From contig WOGZ01000155.1 in NCBI GenBank assembly GCA_009733775.1, positions 1-64,000 of the forward strand: DNA of 64,000 nucleotides, given 5' to 3'. Both the position numbers and the translations under genes were made by a program. Each line of letters opens with the position of its first letter. The first letter of the stretch is position 1. The stretch comes from Alectoria sarmentosa (taxonomy: Eukaryota > Ascomycota > Lecanoromycetes > Lecanorales > Parmeliaceae). This document shows positions 34,576-46,091 of the stretch, piece by piece. The notes under the pieces are model-generated. The model made no database searches and had not been told where the DNA came from. It saw only the letters and a list, made by a program, of their open reading frames with translations.

Positions 34576-34900
34576 TGATATCAAATATGAGAAACCATGT
34601 ATGAACGGGACTTGGACGGACGGAGACTGGGAGTTTGGAAGGGCATGAGGCTGGCGTCGACCTGTAAATAGAATGGGAGTCATTAGCGAATACGCTGAAG
34701 CAAGATGAATCTTGGCTTAGTGAATGCTGCATTTGTTGCACTACCTCTTATCGATTCGCCATGTGCAAAATGAAAGCTCAGCCACGCAACGATAAAGCTG
34801 TACACCTCATGTGTGTAAGAATGCTTGTGGCAGCAAGAAAAACACCATGCTTCATATCAACGTACAAGAGACAAGATACTATAAGACTTTCATTTCCGCC
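34576..34900. other. convergent 3' region of ClpX and YHM2
   Basis: 325 bp between two converging stop codons. No gene seen; both 3' UTRs and terminators are expected here. Confidence 0.6.
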
Positions 34901-36215
34901 TCAGTCTAGACGAATTTGGAGTCAGCATACCTCTTTTGCGATCAAAGACAAAGTCGTGAAACAGATCCTGGGAGTAATGAAAACCACTCACGTTTAGCTG
35001 TTACCTTGTCCCCAGTGAGTTTTTCGACAGCTTCCTTCGCCCTGATAGGAACGTATTAGCGATAGCCCCAAGTATTGCATGAGAAATAACTCACATATCG
35101 CCCAGCGCCACCATGCATATTGTTTGCCAGATACCCAAGCCAATCCGAGGTGTCACACCACGGTACAGACCCTTGATGCCGTTGTTCGAGTAGATATACT
35201 TCAGCGTCTTTCCCACAGTCAAGTTCTTAGGCCGATTTGGATCTTCGGTCTTGCTCTGCATCTCCACTCTGATGACCTCAATGGGTTGGTTCCAAGCACT
35301 CAGACCACCACCGAGTCCACTGGCTAATATCTTCTCCAAAGAGCCGGACTTTTGCCCCTCCTCCTTTCCTGTTGCTGACCTAATGCCAGACTCTGCCAGG
35401 CGTGATAGACCGAATCTTGAACCCCAATTCGTAGTCTGCCGTATAGCCACAGCATTGACACCCCTGTTGATACCTCTGATCCCCTCTTTCCGGTAAATAT
35501 CCATAAACGTCTCGAAGGTCCCTGGGGGCTTAACTCCCTTGGCTGCGATTTTGTGTTTTGTGATTTCGACAGTCTTCATGCAAGTGCAGAAGCCCATTGT
35601 AGCGTACGCTTGGGCGACGCCTCCGGCCATACCACCAGAGATACCGCCGACAAAGTCGTTGGCCCCAAAGGATTTGGCGTAGAATTCGGCTTCCGAGGCT
35701 ACGAAGAGGAGGACGGCGCCTTTTGTGGAAGCCTCGATCCAGGCCCAGGGGATAAGACCTTGGTAGTCTGAGATAGTCTGTCAGTCAAGATAGGGGCTAA
35801 AGTCACCTGAAATTTGTGCTTACATCCTAGTACACCGCCTCGTCCCCATACCCTTGAGAGAGCTCCCGCGAAATTGTCGCTTCTGTTTGCTGCCATCGTT
35901 GTCTTGACCACCTCGAGGGGCTATGTTTCGGCGTTAGAATGTGGTCGGATACAATGACTGACTTTGGACTCATTATACCTGGCCTAGAGTTGTGACTCTG
36001 GAGAAGTAAACGTTAGCCTATCACAGACATCACCATTCCATATGTCGACTTGACCTACTCAAACATGTTTAACCCGGCGCCCACTTTGTCAGACCCATGT
36101 CAGACTTGATACAGCAGCAGAGGGTCCAGTGTTGCTCACATAGAAGATTACTGAACTTGACAGGCTTCTTCTCGAGCTTTGCCGGTGCGGAGCCCGCGAC
36201 TGGTGTTGCGGCCAT
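34901..36215 (-). CDS. YHM2: Mitochondrial citrate/2-oxoglutarate carrier (Yhm2 type)
   Basis: Six-helix inner-membrane carrier family member; yeast Yhm2 exchanges citrate and 2-oxoglutarate. Exons: 36,215-36,140, 36,083-36,059, 35,997-35,979, 35,920-35,824, 35,767-35,095, 35,041-34,992 and 34,905-34,901; 945 nt, 314 residues. Yhm2-specific sequence is clear: LGQPLEVVKTTMAANR, YYQGLIPWAWIEASTKGAVL, MGFCTCMKTVEITKHK, INRGVNAVAIRQTTNWGSRF, GLSAWNQPIEVIRVEMQSK and VTPRIGLGIWQTI. The final exon is 5 nt (C-terminal His and TGA): reading on without the 86-nt intron (donor GTGAGT) would add an unrelated tail, whereas splicing gives the Yhm2-like ending AKH. Exons 2 and 3 are only 25 and 19 nt. Located about 3 kb from citrate synthase, its metabolic partner. 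Confidence 0.94.
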
Positions 36216-37133
36216 TGTACTCTGGTTGTAGGATGTGGCCCTGACCAAGGGAAGAGTGGCGCTCCGTTGCTGAGACAGGTAGTAACAGGGGTTGAGCCTT
36301 GAAATTTGGCTTGCAGGAAAAAGAGGGAAGTTGAATTCTTCCTGCCTTCTTTTTTTGTTTCTTTCTTTCTTCCTTTCTTCCTTTCTTCCTTTCTTAACAG
36401 ACAAGACCAGACCTTGCTTGAATGTAGGGGTATCGAGCCAAGTAGAGATCTTTAGAGAGCGACTGGTCAAAATCCGCGACTCAGAGAGCAGTGGAAAGGT
36501 AAGAAGACAGGACGGGGGAAAGATGAGTTTGACAATGGCCGAGGGTTTTCGGACTGCAATGAAGCTCACCCTTCTCACCCTTCTCACTCTTCTAGGGTAC
36601 TGTACTCTAATTCATTGGCCCACTAGCGAAGCGGCTTGGCACGCTTGGTTGGCTCGTTGGGCGCGCTATGTATCACTTATTTAAGGTAAGGTACTTTACC
36701 TTAGCTGATCTGCTTACTAATTAGTGCTCCTCATCACCGGCTTCTTGTCGTCTCAACCTCCGTAAGCTGGTCTCTGTACCTCGGTCACCGAGAGCCCCCG
36801 GGTGCCCGAGTCCAAGGTTTCTGCAGATTATCCCAGTACTAGTACTCGTATACAAACAGTCCTTGACGGCCACTGGACCAAAGCTCAGCACTCACAGCAA
36901 CAGAAAGCAGGCCACGCCAACGCTGACTTCTTCGCCTTGCGCTGCCCTTTCCTTTTCGTCTCGTTGTCACTTGCTAAACAATGGTTGGTATCCCTCTGAT
37001 TATATCCTAGATCGACTTTTCATCCAAGGACGCCTGTAAACCTGTGAAGTAGATGCTGTCTAAAACTGTAGATAAATCGTCCTACTAGCATATACGAGTA
37101 ATGCCTCTCTCCCTCTATTCGTGTCTATTCAAA
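36216..37133. other. intergenic region with pyrimidine microsatellite
   Basis: A (CTTT/CTTC)n tract at about 36,350-36,396 lies just upstream of YHM2 and reads GAAA/GAAG-rich on its coding strand. A TAAGGTAAGGTACTTTACCTTA palindromic cluster lies at 36,685-36,706. No gene recognised. Confidence 0.6.
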
Positions 37134-38860
37134 ATGATGTTCTACGACAAACCTTACCAACGCTTCGAGAAGCAGACTGACAGGATCGCTCAATGGCTCT
37201 CGGAAATGGTTGAGCGATGTGAGTACAGCCCAAGAGCCTTGCCAGAATGAGAACACATCCTCCAAGGCACCTAGAGCTCGGTCAAAAGGTAGGACAAGAA
37301 AGAAGGCCCAACAACGGGATTCATCTTCTCCTTTCCATGCCCCAACCTTTTGCCTACGCTGGGTTTAATTCACAGAGCTTTCTCACATCATTGTCAACGA
37401 CAAGAGACTCACTCTTCTACAAGCCTTCGTCAATCCAGTGCAGCATAGAATCAAACTCCGAAGAAAGCATTCTATCATTTTCGCCTCATCTGAATCAAAC
37501 TCTTCACTTTGCGAGTCGAACGCGACGCATAACTACTTCATCAAGACTCTAGAAGGCGTCCTCAATATATTGAAATCCAAACACGCTTCCTCTTGTAAAG
37601 AATTTGAATTTTCGCCCACAACAGAACCGGATGCAAAGGAAGTCAGCCTAGAGAACAGATTGGCTGCCCTTGAAGTCTATGAGCCAATAGAGACAAACTT
37701 GATCGAGTTAAGCGCTCCACCATCTACCCAGCAAGGGCAGTCAAACCGGCGCCATATTGTGTAAGAGGCCGAGGAGGATGATGTACTCTTTGCGACTCTT
37801 TGCTCATTTGCCGATCTGCATAGCATTCGTTAATCCATCCAGAAAACGCGGGAAAATATTAAGCCCGGCAAAACCCGATCCCAACATCCATCGTGGCGCA
37901 TACTTTACTCTCATTGATACAGTCCGCCAAGCGGATGACGGATTTCACGGGGCCTTTCCGTCGCTTGCCAAACCAGTCAATTTATCGTTCTACCTCACAT
38001 TTTGGCTGGTTAGCGGCGTGGACGCTATATACAAGGAAGTGCCAAATGACCTGTTCAAATAAAACATAGCCGACATGGCAGAGTTGATCTTGTGTATACT
38101 ACGCATACCTTCTTGAGTGGAAACGTCAATTTCCACATCAGGTGAAGCGTCAGGAAAACCACGTAGCGACTACAATGTTAGCACTAATCCCACGGTGTCT
38201 GGCAAAGCCTACTCTGAAGTCTGAGAGAAGCCTGCCGAGGACGGACAAATATTGATGGAGACGTTTAAGGAGACCGCCTACCTTAGCCTTCTTGGACTTG
38301 TCATTCCTGACGAAGATACAATGAATGCAGGTCTTAGGGAAGTAGCAAGAGGTCAAAACTTAATCCCTGACTGGTTCTGCTTCGCTACTCGGGTCTTAAC
38401 ATCAAAAGAATTACCGGTAGTGATTATCGGAACGCTTTTCAGGAACCACGAATCGCTGGTCGAGACGCGATAGCAGCACTAGAGAACATAGCGATAATAG
38501 GCCAGTAGCAACTTAAAGCCCGATACGCTCTCAATCCAAGCCAAGGATACTGGCTTCGAGAGAACGACTGGGTATATTCATGGCTATATCTTCGATGACA
38601 ACACTGAGATTGGACAACAATGTTTCATGCGCGACACAGTATGTGCTAAGCATCTAAAACTGCACTGGCTCGCTGGCTACTCATTCATGGCCCTCTTCTC
38701 TGTGGTCTGATCGAATTCTCCTTGAGCATCATGCTTCACAATCTGGGAGTAGGATTTTCTGCTTCAGTCGGTCAGGACTGCCATTGCCGCGGAACTACCT
38801 GTGCTGACAGTAGAAGAGGAGCAGAGTCGAGCAGGGCCGACCATGTTATTATTCTTGCCC
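37134..38860 (+). pseudogene. degenerate DUF6604-type fungal gene
   Basis: Plus-strand fragments in different frames follow the order of fungal DUF6604 proteins: YQRFEKQTDRIAQWLSEM (37,150-37,220), a basic RSKGRTRKKAQQRD stretch, LRRKHSIIFASSES and NYFIKTLEGVLNILK (37,450-37,570), NRLAALEVYEP (about 37,650), DDVLFATLCLFADLHSIR (37,780-37,830), and a distal PLLCGLIEFSLSIMLHNLGVGF (38,690-38,760). Stops and frameshifts separate them, for example near 37,350-37,380 and 37,860. Introns could explain some breaks but not all. The function of the family is unknown to me; members are common, often lineage-specific fungal genes. Identification rests on remembered motif style, so moderate confidence. 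Confidence 0.55.
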
Positions 38861-39403
38861 ATCTATCATCTGGGCAGAAAACAAAGTGTCGAGTGTCGAG
38901 TGTCAAGTGTGTGATTCTTGATGTCATCAAATTCTGATGGATAATTTTTTGGAGTCTCTTGATAGATGGGTGGGTAAATAGATATGTAGATATGTAAATA
39001 TAAAATAGCTGTTGAGAGGAAATGGGGAATGATGCCAGATGTAAGAACAAGATACCTTGCTTTTATCTGGCACGGGTCCTAGTTCCGCTTTCTGCCAATT
39101 GCTACTCATCAAGACCTGCCTCGCACACCTACCTTTCAACGTCTCGACACACTGTCATTAGACAGAATCATTAATTAGGTAGGTGTGAGTGCATGCGTCA
39201 AGCAAAGCAGCAACCTTGCAACGTGTCATCCATCAAGCTGACAATACATCTTTGGAGCTGGGCACCCAAGATCATCGATCAATCAATCAATCAATCATTC
39301 TAGGCAATACACTCGCGTCGCTGAAATCCAAGCCTCTCCATTCTTCTCTAACCCATTTTCTTTTTACTCACCGCCCCGCCCTGTCTAACATGGCCTACGG
39401 TAC
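38861..39403. other. intergenic 3' flank of citrate synthase
   Basis: About 540 bp. Contains an ATCA tetramer run (39,278-39,296). The plus-strand open frame at 39,390-39,545 is antisense to the last citrate synthase exon and is not a gene. Confidence 0.6.
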
Positions 39404-41037
39404 CTATAACGTTGCTCCAACGAGCTTCGCCCAAGCCTCCGTGCTAAAAGACTTGGGTCGCTCGATTGGCGCACCAACCGCGCGGTCAATGATCAGTTGT
39501 GGCAGGACACCGATGGCACGTGAAACACCGAAAAGGACTGTGTAGAAGCTAGCTTCGGTCAAGCCGTAGTATTGTAGGAGAACGCCAGAGTGCTATAGTA
39601 CAGCTCAGCTTGCGCCCCGCCTGATATTAGAGCTCAGGGGCCACTTACAGCATCAACATTAGGGAACGGGTTCTTCGTCTTCCCATGCTCAGTCAAAACT
39701 CCAGGCGCAATCTTATACACCTGGCTGACAAGCTTGAACATGGGGTCATCCGGCAAGTGACGTAGAGCGAACTCGCGCTGAGAGACATAGCGAGGGTCGG
39801 TTTTGCGGAGGACGGCGTGGCCATAGCCGGGAACAACTTGTCCGGATTTAAGAGTGGACCAGAGGTAGTCTGTAATGGCCTTGTCGCCGAGATCGCTGCC
39901 GATTTGCTTCTTCATCTTTTGCAGCCAGTTGAGGACTTCTTGGTTGGCTCTGCAAAATAGTCAGTCATGTCATCTTATGAGGGTAGAAAGGTGGATGTAC
40001 AGGCCGTGCAGCGGCCCAGCTAGGCCATTGAGGCCTGCTGAGAGTGAGAGCATGGGAGAGCTAAGAGCGCTGCCGACCAAATGCGTAGTGTGTGCGCTAA
40101 CGTTACCACCTTCGTGGTCGGTGTGGATTGTGAGATATAATCGCATTAATTCGATGAAGTCTTTGTTCTCGCTGAAGCCGAGCTGATTGGCGAAGTTGTA
40201 GGCGTAGTCCTTGTCCTTCTGTACCGCTGGCACTTTGCCATCCTTGTAGACGTTGCGGTAGATTCTGGCGGCGATCGTTGGCAGTTTGGCAATCAAGTCC
40301 ATTGAATCTTCGAAGGTGTGACTCCAGTATTCGCTCTTGGGCATCCCCTTAGCGTAAGCCTTTGCGAAGGCAGATTCGTGTTCGAGAGCTGTGACTGCGA
40401 GGGAAAATTGTGCCATTGGGTGGAGGTCATTGGGGCAGCGGTCGATGAGCTCCTCGATAAATTGAGGAACGTCAGAGCGGGCGGCCCACTCTGCTGAGAG
40501 GTCTCGAACTTGTTGTTCGCTGGGAACTTCGCCGGTAAGGAGGAGCCAGAAGAGACCTGACATCGATTAGCTTCGTGGAAGGTCCGGGGCGTCTGCAGGT
40601 CTCTCTACCTTCTGGTAAAGGTTCTTCTCCACCAGGAGCTTTGGGCAGCAGTTTTTGACATTCTGGGATTGTTTTTCCTCGGAACCGAATGCCTTCTTCT
40701 GAGTCAAGGACAGAGCCTTCCCATACCAGCGATTTGATTCCGCGAGCTCCACCGTAGACTTGGTCCAGAGTGACCTCGCCAACCACCTTGGAGCCGTATC
40801 CTTGCCTCAATTTCTTAATTTTTTCAATCTCGCCTGGAAGCTTCTCGGCAAATGACTCTTTGAGTGTCTACAGGATCAGTGAGCTAGCTCATATAGTGCC
40901 GTAGGCGCTGAGCTTACTTGTGTTTTAGCTGAAGAGTAGCATCGTAAGCCGTTGAAAGCAATTGTTTTAGCTGGAGATCGGACAGAGCTCAGTACTGGGC
41001 GCAGGGCGGCGTTTTTGAAACGTAGAGCTGTTGCCAT
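39404..41037 (-). CDS. CIT1: Citrate synthase, mitochondrial
   Basis: Condenses acetyl-CoA and oxaloacetate, first step of the TCA cycle. Exons: 41,037-40,918, 40,867-40,609, 40,556-40,001, 39,949-39,649 and 39,592-39,404; 1,425 nt, 474 residues. The N-terminus (ATALRFKNAALRPVLSSVRS) is a typical matrix presequence. Catalytic elements: HEGGNVSAHTTHLVGSAL with the first His, VVPGYGHAVLRKTDPRY with the second His, and NPFPNVDAHSG with the Asp, split between exons 4 and 5. The C-terminus reads PIERPKSFSTEAWAKLVGATL. The VLRKTDPRY signature and presequence favour citrate synthase over 2-methylcitrate synthase, though paralogues are similar. Divergent from the Seb1 gene. Confidence 0.94.
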
Positions 41038-41946
41038 GATTGGCGTTGGGAATTGCAAAGTCAATTACGTGTGGTGTTGCTTGTTGCTCGTTGCTTGTTT
41101 GCTTGTTTGCTGGTTTGCTTGTTGCGTGGATAAAGCTGAGCTTCCAAAGGAAAGGAAAATGCTCAACATAAAGTAAAGTCCGGCTAAAACGCCTGCACGC
41201 TAGTGTAAGGTACCTTAGTCCTTATGCCGATAATTACCGATTTCACAGGGGGATTTTGTCTTCTCCTCTAGTGCTCCATTTCATGTCCACTTGACTCGAC
41301 TTTCCATCAGACCAATCTGCTTGGTTCCATCATATTTACCCTCCTCTACAACTATCACACTCAGGCTTATTCACGGCTTACTACTGTGTCACAATTCAAG
41401 AGCGATAAGTACCTTAACACCAAAATCACTTCCGTCCTCTGAGTCGGAACTTGCCGGATTCGATTAGCGCGAAATTCTCAATCATAAATTGCCCGCTTTT
41501 CACACCTCGTTTTTCACACCTGCACACCATCTCCAACCATCGACTCTGATCAGCACACAGAAGAAAAGAGCCGAATAAGCATCAGCATATGGTCCGAAAG
41601 TGTAGGAGAGACTAAGATCTTGCCTCAGCAGTTGTTTTGCTGGCCGTGCTGGCTCTCTCTGTGTTGATCGTCTTACTCACCTCTGGATTCCCGCGACACT
41701 CCAGTACCAGCTCTGTGACTCGTCATCACTTCTGCAGTCTTACACGTCGACACGCAACACCTCGACACTTACTTTTAAGCTCACGCGGTCTTCTCTCCTT
41801 TGTCACTTCGATAGCAAATACACAAGGCATTACTTCCCCCCGCTGGCAAGGCACTTAGTCGTACTGCGACCGTAATTTTTTCCTCGATCAAAGGCGCTTC
41901 TGAAATTGGCTGGAGTAAGCTGTATCAATCTCCTGACATCGCAGCC
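41038..41946. promoter_or_regulatory. divergent promoter region, CIT1 and SEB1
   Basis: 909 bp between two divergent start codons. It holds a GCTTGTTGCTC/GCTTGTTTGC short repeat next to CIT1 and a GTAAGGTACCTTAG palindrome at about 41,204. Core elements were not identified; the call rests on gene orientation. Confidence 0.5.
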
Positions 41947-44576
41947 ATGTCTTGCGTAGCAGAGCTCGACGCCATCCTCCAGTCGATGCTGGCGCTAAAG
42001 CCACCTGGAGTCACTGGGGGCAAGATTCAGAGCATCACCACTCTTTGCAATGCAAACATCCAAGTACGTCCGCTCATGTCAAACCCTGTCTTCTCCTTCA
42101 AGCAACAGTCACTAATCTCTCCGGTTCCTGACAGTCGGAAACGGTCCTCATCCAGCGCGTCTACACACACTTCAAAAAGGCTCCTGCATCACATAAGCTA
42201 GGCGTCCTCTATGTTGTAGACTCTGTAACACGAGCATGGGTAGAGCAGGCACGCAAGGCTGGGCAGACATTTGGCCCATCTGCACCGGATGGCACTTTCG
42301 CTGCTGGCGTCAATCGTGTGACTGAATTGCTGCCTTCTTTCATGACAGATATCCTCACCAATTGCCCTGAAGAACAAAAGGTACGATCCCTAGAGAGCAT
42401 GCTTGGGGCTATGGATCAGATGGTCATCAGCATAGGTGCTTGCACCGTGGTGATCATCCTGATCTGTCCACATAAAAGAACAAGAAAATCCTTCCTTCCC
42501 CCGTACTTGTCTGTAATTCCATACTCACGCATAATTTTTTGCGCATTAGGCTAGACTGTTGAAGCTTATTGATATTTGGGAGCGCGGAAGTACATTTCCG
42601 AGCAACATGCTTGACAGCTTCAAGCAGAAACTAGCGGCTCCCGCCCCCTATGGTAAGATTCCCTCCAAAATCAACTGTTTCTGACAAAAGAGAAGAAAGA
42701 AGAGAGATCGGATGTAATATGGCTTCTGATGCTTTTCTTTCGTCTGTAGATCCTCGATCAACGACACCCATTGGAACCCCCCCAAAGGAATTTATCCCCT
42801 TCAACGATTCAAATGGGAACTTCGCAGCTGCTGGTGCTCCTCGAGCGGACACTTCGCAGATTCTGAAGGCTCTCGCAGATATGGCTAAGACGAATACTAC
42901 TGCAGCGCCTGCAATGCCTTCCCAGGCTAGTCCAATCAATATACCCAACTTACAGAATGCATATCAGCAGCACATGAATTCGTCCGTAAACCCAGCTACT
43001 TCTGCACCTTATGGTCACTCTGTAAATGTACCGGGAGCCGCCATCGGCCCAAATCCATTTGCTGTGAATCAGGGCATGCCCGGTGGGCAGACAAACGTGC
43101 ACGCAAACCCGGTGATGCCGCAAGGCACCACACCTGAAGCTCTTCAGCAGCAAGTCCAACTTATTCAAATGCTGCAAGCGCAAGGTGTCCCACAGGACCA
43201 ATGGGCCACTGTGCTTCAAGTTCTGATGGCTGCTGGCACCGTCGGTGGTGGTGTCGCCAGTGCTCCAGCCCAGCCCAGCTGGCAGCAGCAAAATGGAGGG
43301 AGGGATGACTCATCACGTGATCGTAATGGGTATGATAACTCGTACAATATGCGCTCCCCTTCCGGCCGCTATAGAGGCCATCGTTCGCGATCACGATCGC
43401 CAAGTGGCTATAATCGACGTCGTGAACCGACTCCACCCCGTCGTCGTGATAGCCCCAGCTACGGCGATTATGGTCGTGGCGGCAGATCGGGCCGCCAAGA
43501 GAGAACCAGAAATGAATATCGACAAAGAAGCCCACCAGCTCCCTATCGTAGGAGTGACAGTCCTATACAGGAGCAGACGTTGCCGCCTCCAGGACCGAGA
43601 AATCTGCAGTATGACCTTTCGCTCCCCCCTAACCACATAAAGGGTAAGCCGAGCCAGCCCCACGAAAGAAGCTCGATCAATACTGACAATCATAAAGTCC
43701 TCAGTCGAACCCTATTCGTTGGTGGTGTAACGTAAGTAATTTGATTTGCCAGGTACCCAAAATGCTCGTTCCTATTCTAATCATCTCCAAGTTCGTCGGA
43801 CGATGTTCTGCGGGGAATCTTTCAGGGTTTCGGAATAGTGCAGACATGCATCGTCAACGTCGACAAGCGCCACGCCTTTGTCAAGATGCTTTCTCGAAGC
43901 GACGCAGTGACTGCAAAAGAAGGAATGGAGCGTTACAAATCAGCTGAGATGCAGCTTAGAGTACGTCCATTACTACCTTTTCCCATCCCAGCACCTCTTC
44001 CGCCCTACCGATTTTCTTTTACTGACTTACATAATCTAGACTCGTTGGGGTGTCGGCTTCGGGCCCCGTGATTGCAGCGACTATCAGACTGGTATCAGCA
44101 TCATTCCCGTCGACCGCCTCACCGATGCAGATCGCAAATGGATGTTGTCAGCAGAATATGGTGGCACTGGTGGGAAGCCCATCGAGCCTGGACTCGTCGT
44201 CGAAGAGCCGGATATTGAGATCGGTGCTGGTGTCTCGTCCAAAGGTAACGCGCCTCCACCCTCTCCAACAAGTGAAACCTAATACTGATCTTCTACTATA
44301 GCGATCAGCAGACGTATGGCGACAGACAAGGGCGGTCAGCAAGGCCCGCGCTCGACTCGAGATCCGCCAAGCAATTCGAACCCTCCACCCCAGCAGCAAC
44401 GCTACCGTCAGCCAGAGCGCAACGACAATCGTGACAACAACACCATCGGTGTTGCTCCTGCTGTCCCTGGTTTTGGTTTCCAATTCCCTGGCATGCCAAA
44501 TGGGTTCCAATTTCCACCTGGATTTGTCATGCCGGGGACTACGCCAGCGCAGCCCCCGCCACCTGGAGCTACCTGA
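41947..44576 (+). CDS. SEB1: Nrd1/Seb1-type transcription termination RNA-binding protein (CID + RRM)
   Basis: Binds the RNA polymerase II C-terminal domain and nascent RNA to direct termination and 3' processing. Exons: 41,947-42,063, 42,135-42,380, 42,550-42,652, 42,750-43,731, 43,792-43,960, 44,040-44,244 and 44,302-44,576; 2,097 nt, 698 residues. A CTD-interacting domain fills residues 1-155 (LGVLYVVDSVTRAWVEQARK, then LLKLIDIWERGSTFPSNML). A Gln/Pro-rich part and an Arg/Ser-rich stretch (RSPSGRYRGHRSRSRSPSGY) follow. The RRM begins RTLFVGGVT, with DKRHAFVKM as RNP-like core, and the Nrd1-specific extension TRWGVGFGPRDCSDYQTGIS comes next. The C-terminus is Pro/Gln/Phe-rich. The intron 2 acceptor CATTAG was chosen because it keeps frame. 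Phases close over all seven exons. Confidence 0.92.
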
Positions 44577-46091
44577 ATCCTCTCAAAGGAGCTTCTTCTA
44601 TGGATCCATCAACTGGCAGCATGGCATTCAGGGCGTTATTCGGTTCTAGCGGCATACCCACAACGGCGTTCGATGATAAGATATACGCATCAAGCCGGCG
44701 ACCAAGGAGGTACAGATTCTCTGGAGCTCTTCCATATTTTCACTTCTTCCAAGCACGGCTTTACGACCAATGCTCAGCCTTCTGTTCATTCCGCTCAAGC
44801 TGAACTGCAGCAAGTTTCCCTATACGAAAATTCTATTCAATCTTGTGTAAAATGCAAGGTGATGGAGAGACTTGCTTGCTAGGATAGCAATGTCCGTAGA
44901 CGGCTGCTCATCCTAGAACAGCAAGATGCACTTGCTTATGCGTGTACTTTAGATCAAAAGCGAGCTTGCGTGCGACAGTGAGACACAATGACAATCAAAT
45001 ACCACCAGAAATATCATGATGCAAAAGTGAGGCCTTGACTTTACGATATAGCGGTGCGTACTTGGAGCCTAGCTCCACTCCTCTGAAAGGCGAGTCTCTA
45101 TCACTATATCGCTCCAGTCATCATCCTAATACCTCCCCTACCCTCTTCCCATCATCTCCTCACACCCCAACCATGCTAAAAGACATCAGCGGCCATCACA
45201 ACCATAATGACGAGGCACATTTCCGGCGCTGTATACCCGGGCCTGCTGCTCCATTACATATACCGTATCCCTCCTTTTCGCAGAGGGCTGCAAAAGCACG
45301 ATCGTCCTCCTGGGATTGGGCGAAGACTTTGGTGAGGATTGCGCCTGGTCGATGGCTGCGATGTGGAGGAAAAAGAGGATTGGTTGAAAGGTGAAAGGGA
45401 TGGTAGGGAACATGAGGGGATGGTAGCGCTGTGAAAATTGATTGATGACGTGGGTATAATGGTGCTTTGGTGAGGAAGTAGACACGGTGAATGCTTGATG
45501 TCTGGAGAAAGGGAGTCCTTTGGACTCTATGGAACTGTGGGATCTAGAATGCGGTTGTTAGCCCTGGAGCAGATTTGAGGGTGGGAACAGAGAGAAAAGA
45601 GGTCAGGTTCGCCATGTATCCAGTATTCGTAAGTTTCATAGAGCCAAGAAGCAATTTTTGAGGCCGTTATCGGTATGCCGTGCACATGACGGGCTGGTAA
45701 TAGGTTCGTCTTAGCAATTACGGTATTCTGCTGGCACTTACTCCGGCAAGCTAATTCAAAGAAGGATGAATACTGTACTGTACTATACTGTACTGTACTT
45801 TATTCAAAGGGCGACCTGACTGATTGCATTGTGTTCAGTCCATTCTGACGGCAGCTCACCCATCGGAATCGGTAATCACAAGTCGTGCCTCCCTTCTGCA
45901 ACCTCTTCTGGAGGTAGAGTACACAACCACAATGGCAAGAGCATCCCAGCTTCTGTTCCATTCCCAAACATGCTCTATCGACAGTATGTTAACCTTTTCA
46001 ATCCACCTTGCTCTGCTACCTTACCTATCATCATTGACAGCGTTTTGGATTCCATCCCGTCTTACTGCATACTACGAAGTATATCAACTCC
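44577..46091. other. intergenic, PMA1 upstream region
   Basis: 1.5 kb. A TACTG pentamer microsatellite (45,769-45,800) lies about 290 bp before the PMA1 ATG. Several open frames of up to 119 codons look like chance. Such a long upstream space is usual for fungal PMA1. No specific site is claimed. Confidence 0.55.

Noticed and set aside
39390..39545. Plus-strand open frame beginning MAYGTYNVAPTSFAQ
   Set aside because: It is the antisense of the last citrate synthase exon, which carries the conserved C-terminus on the minus strand.
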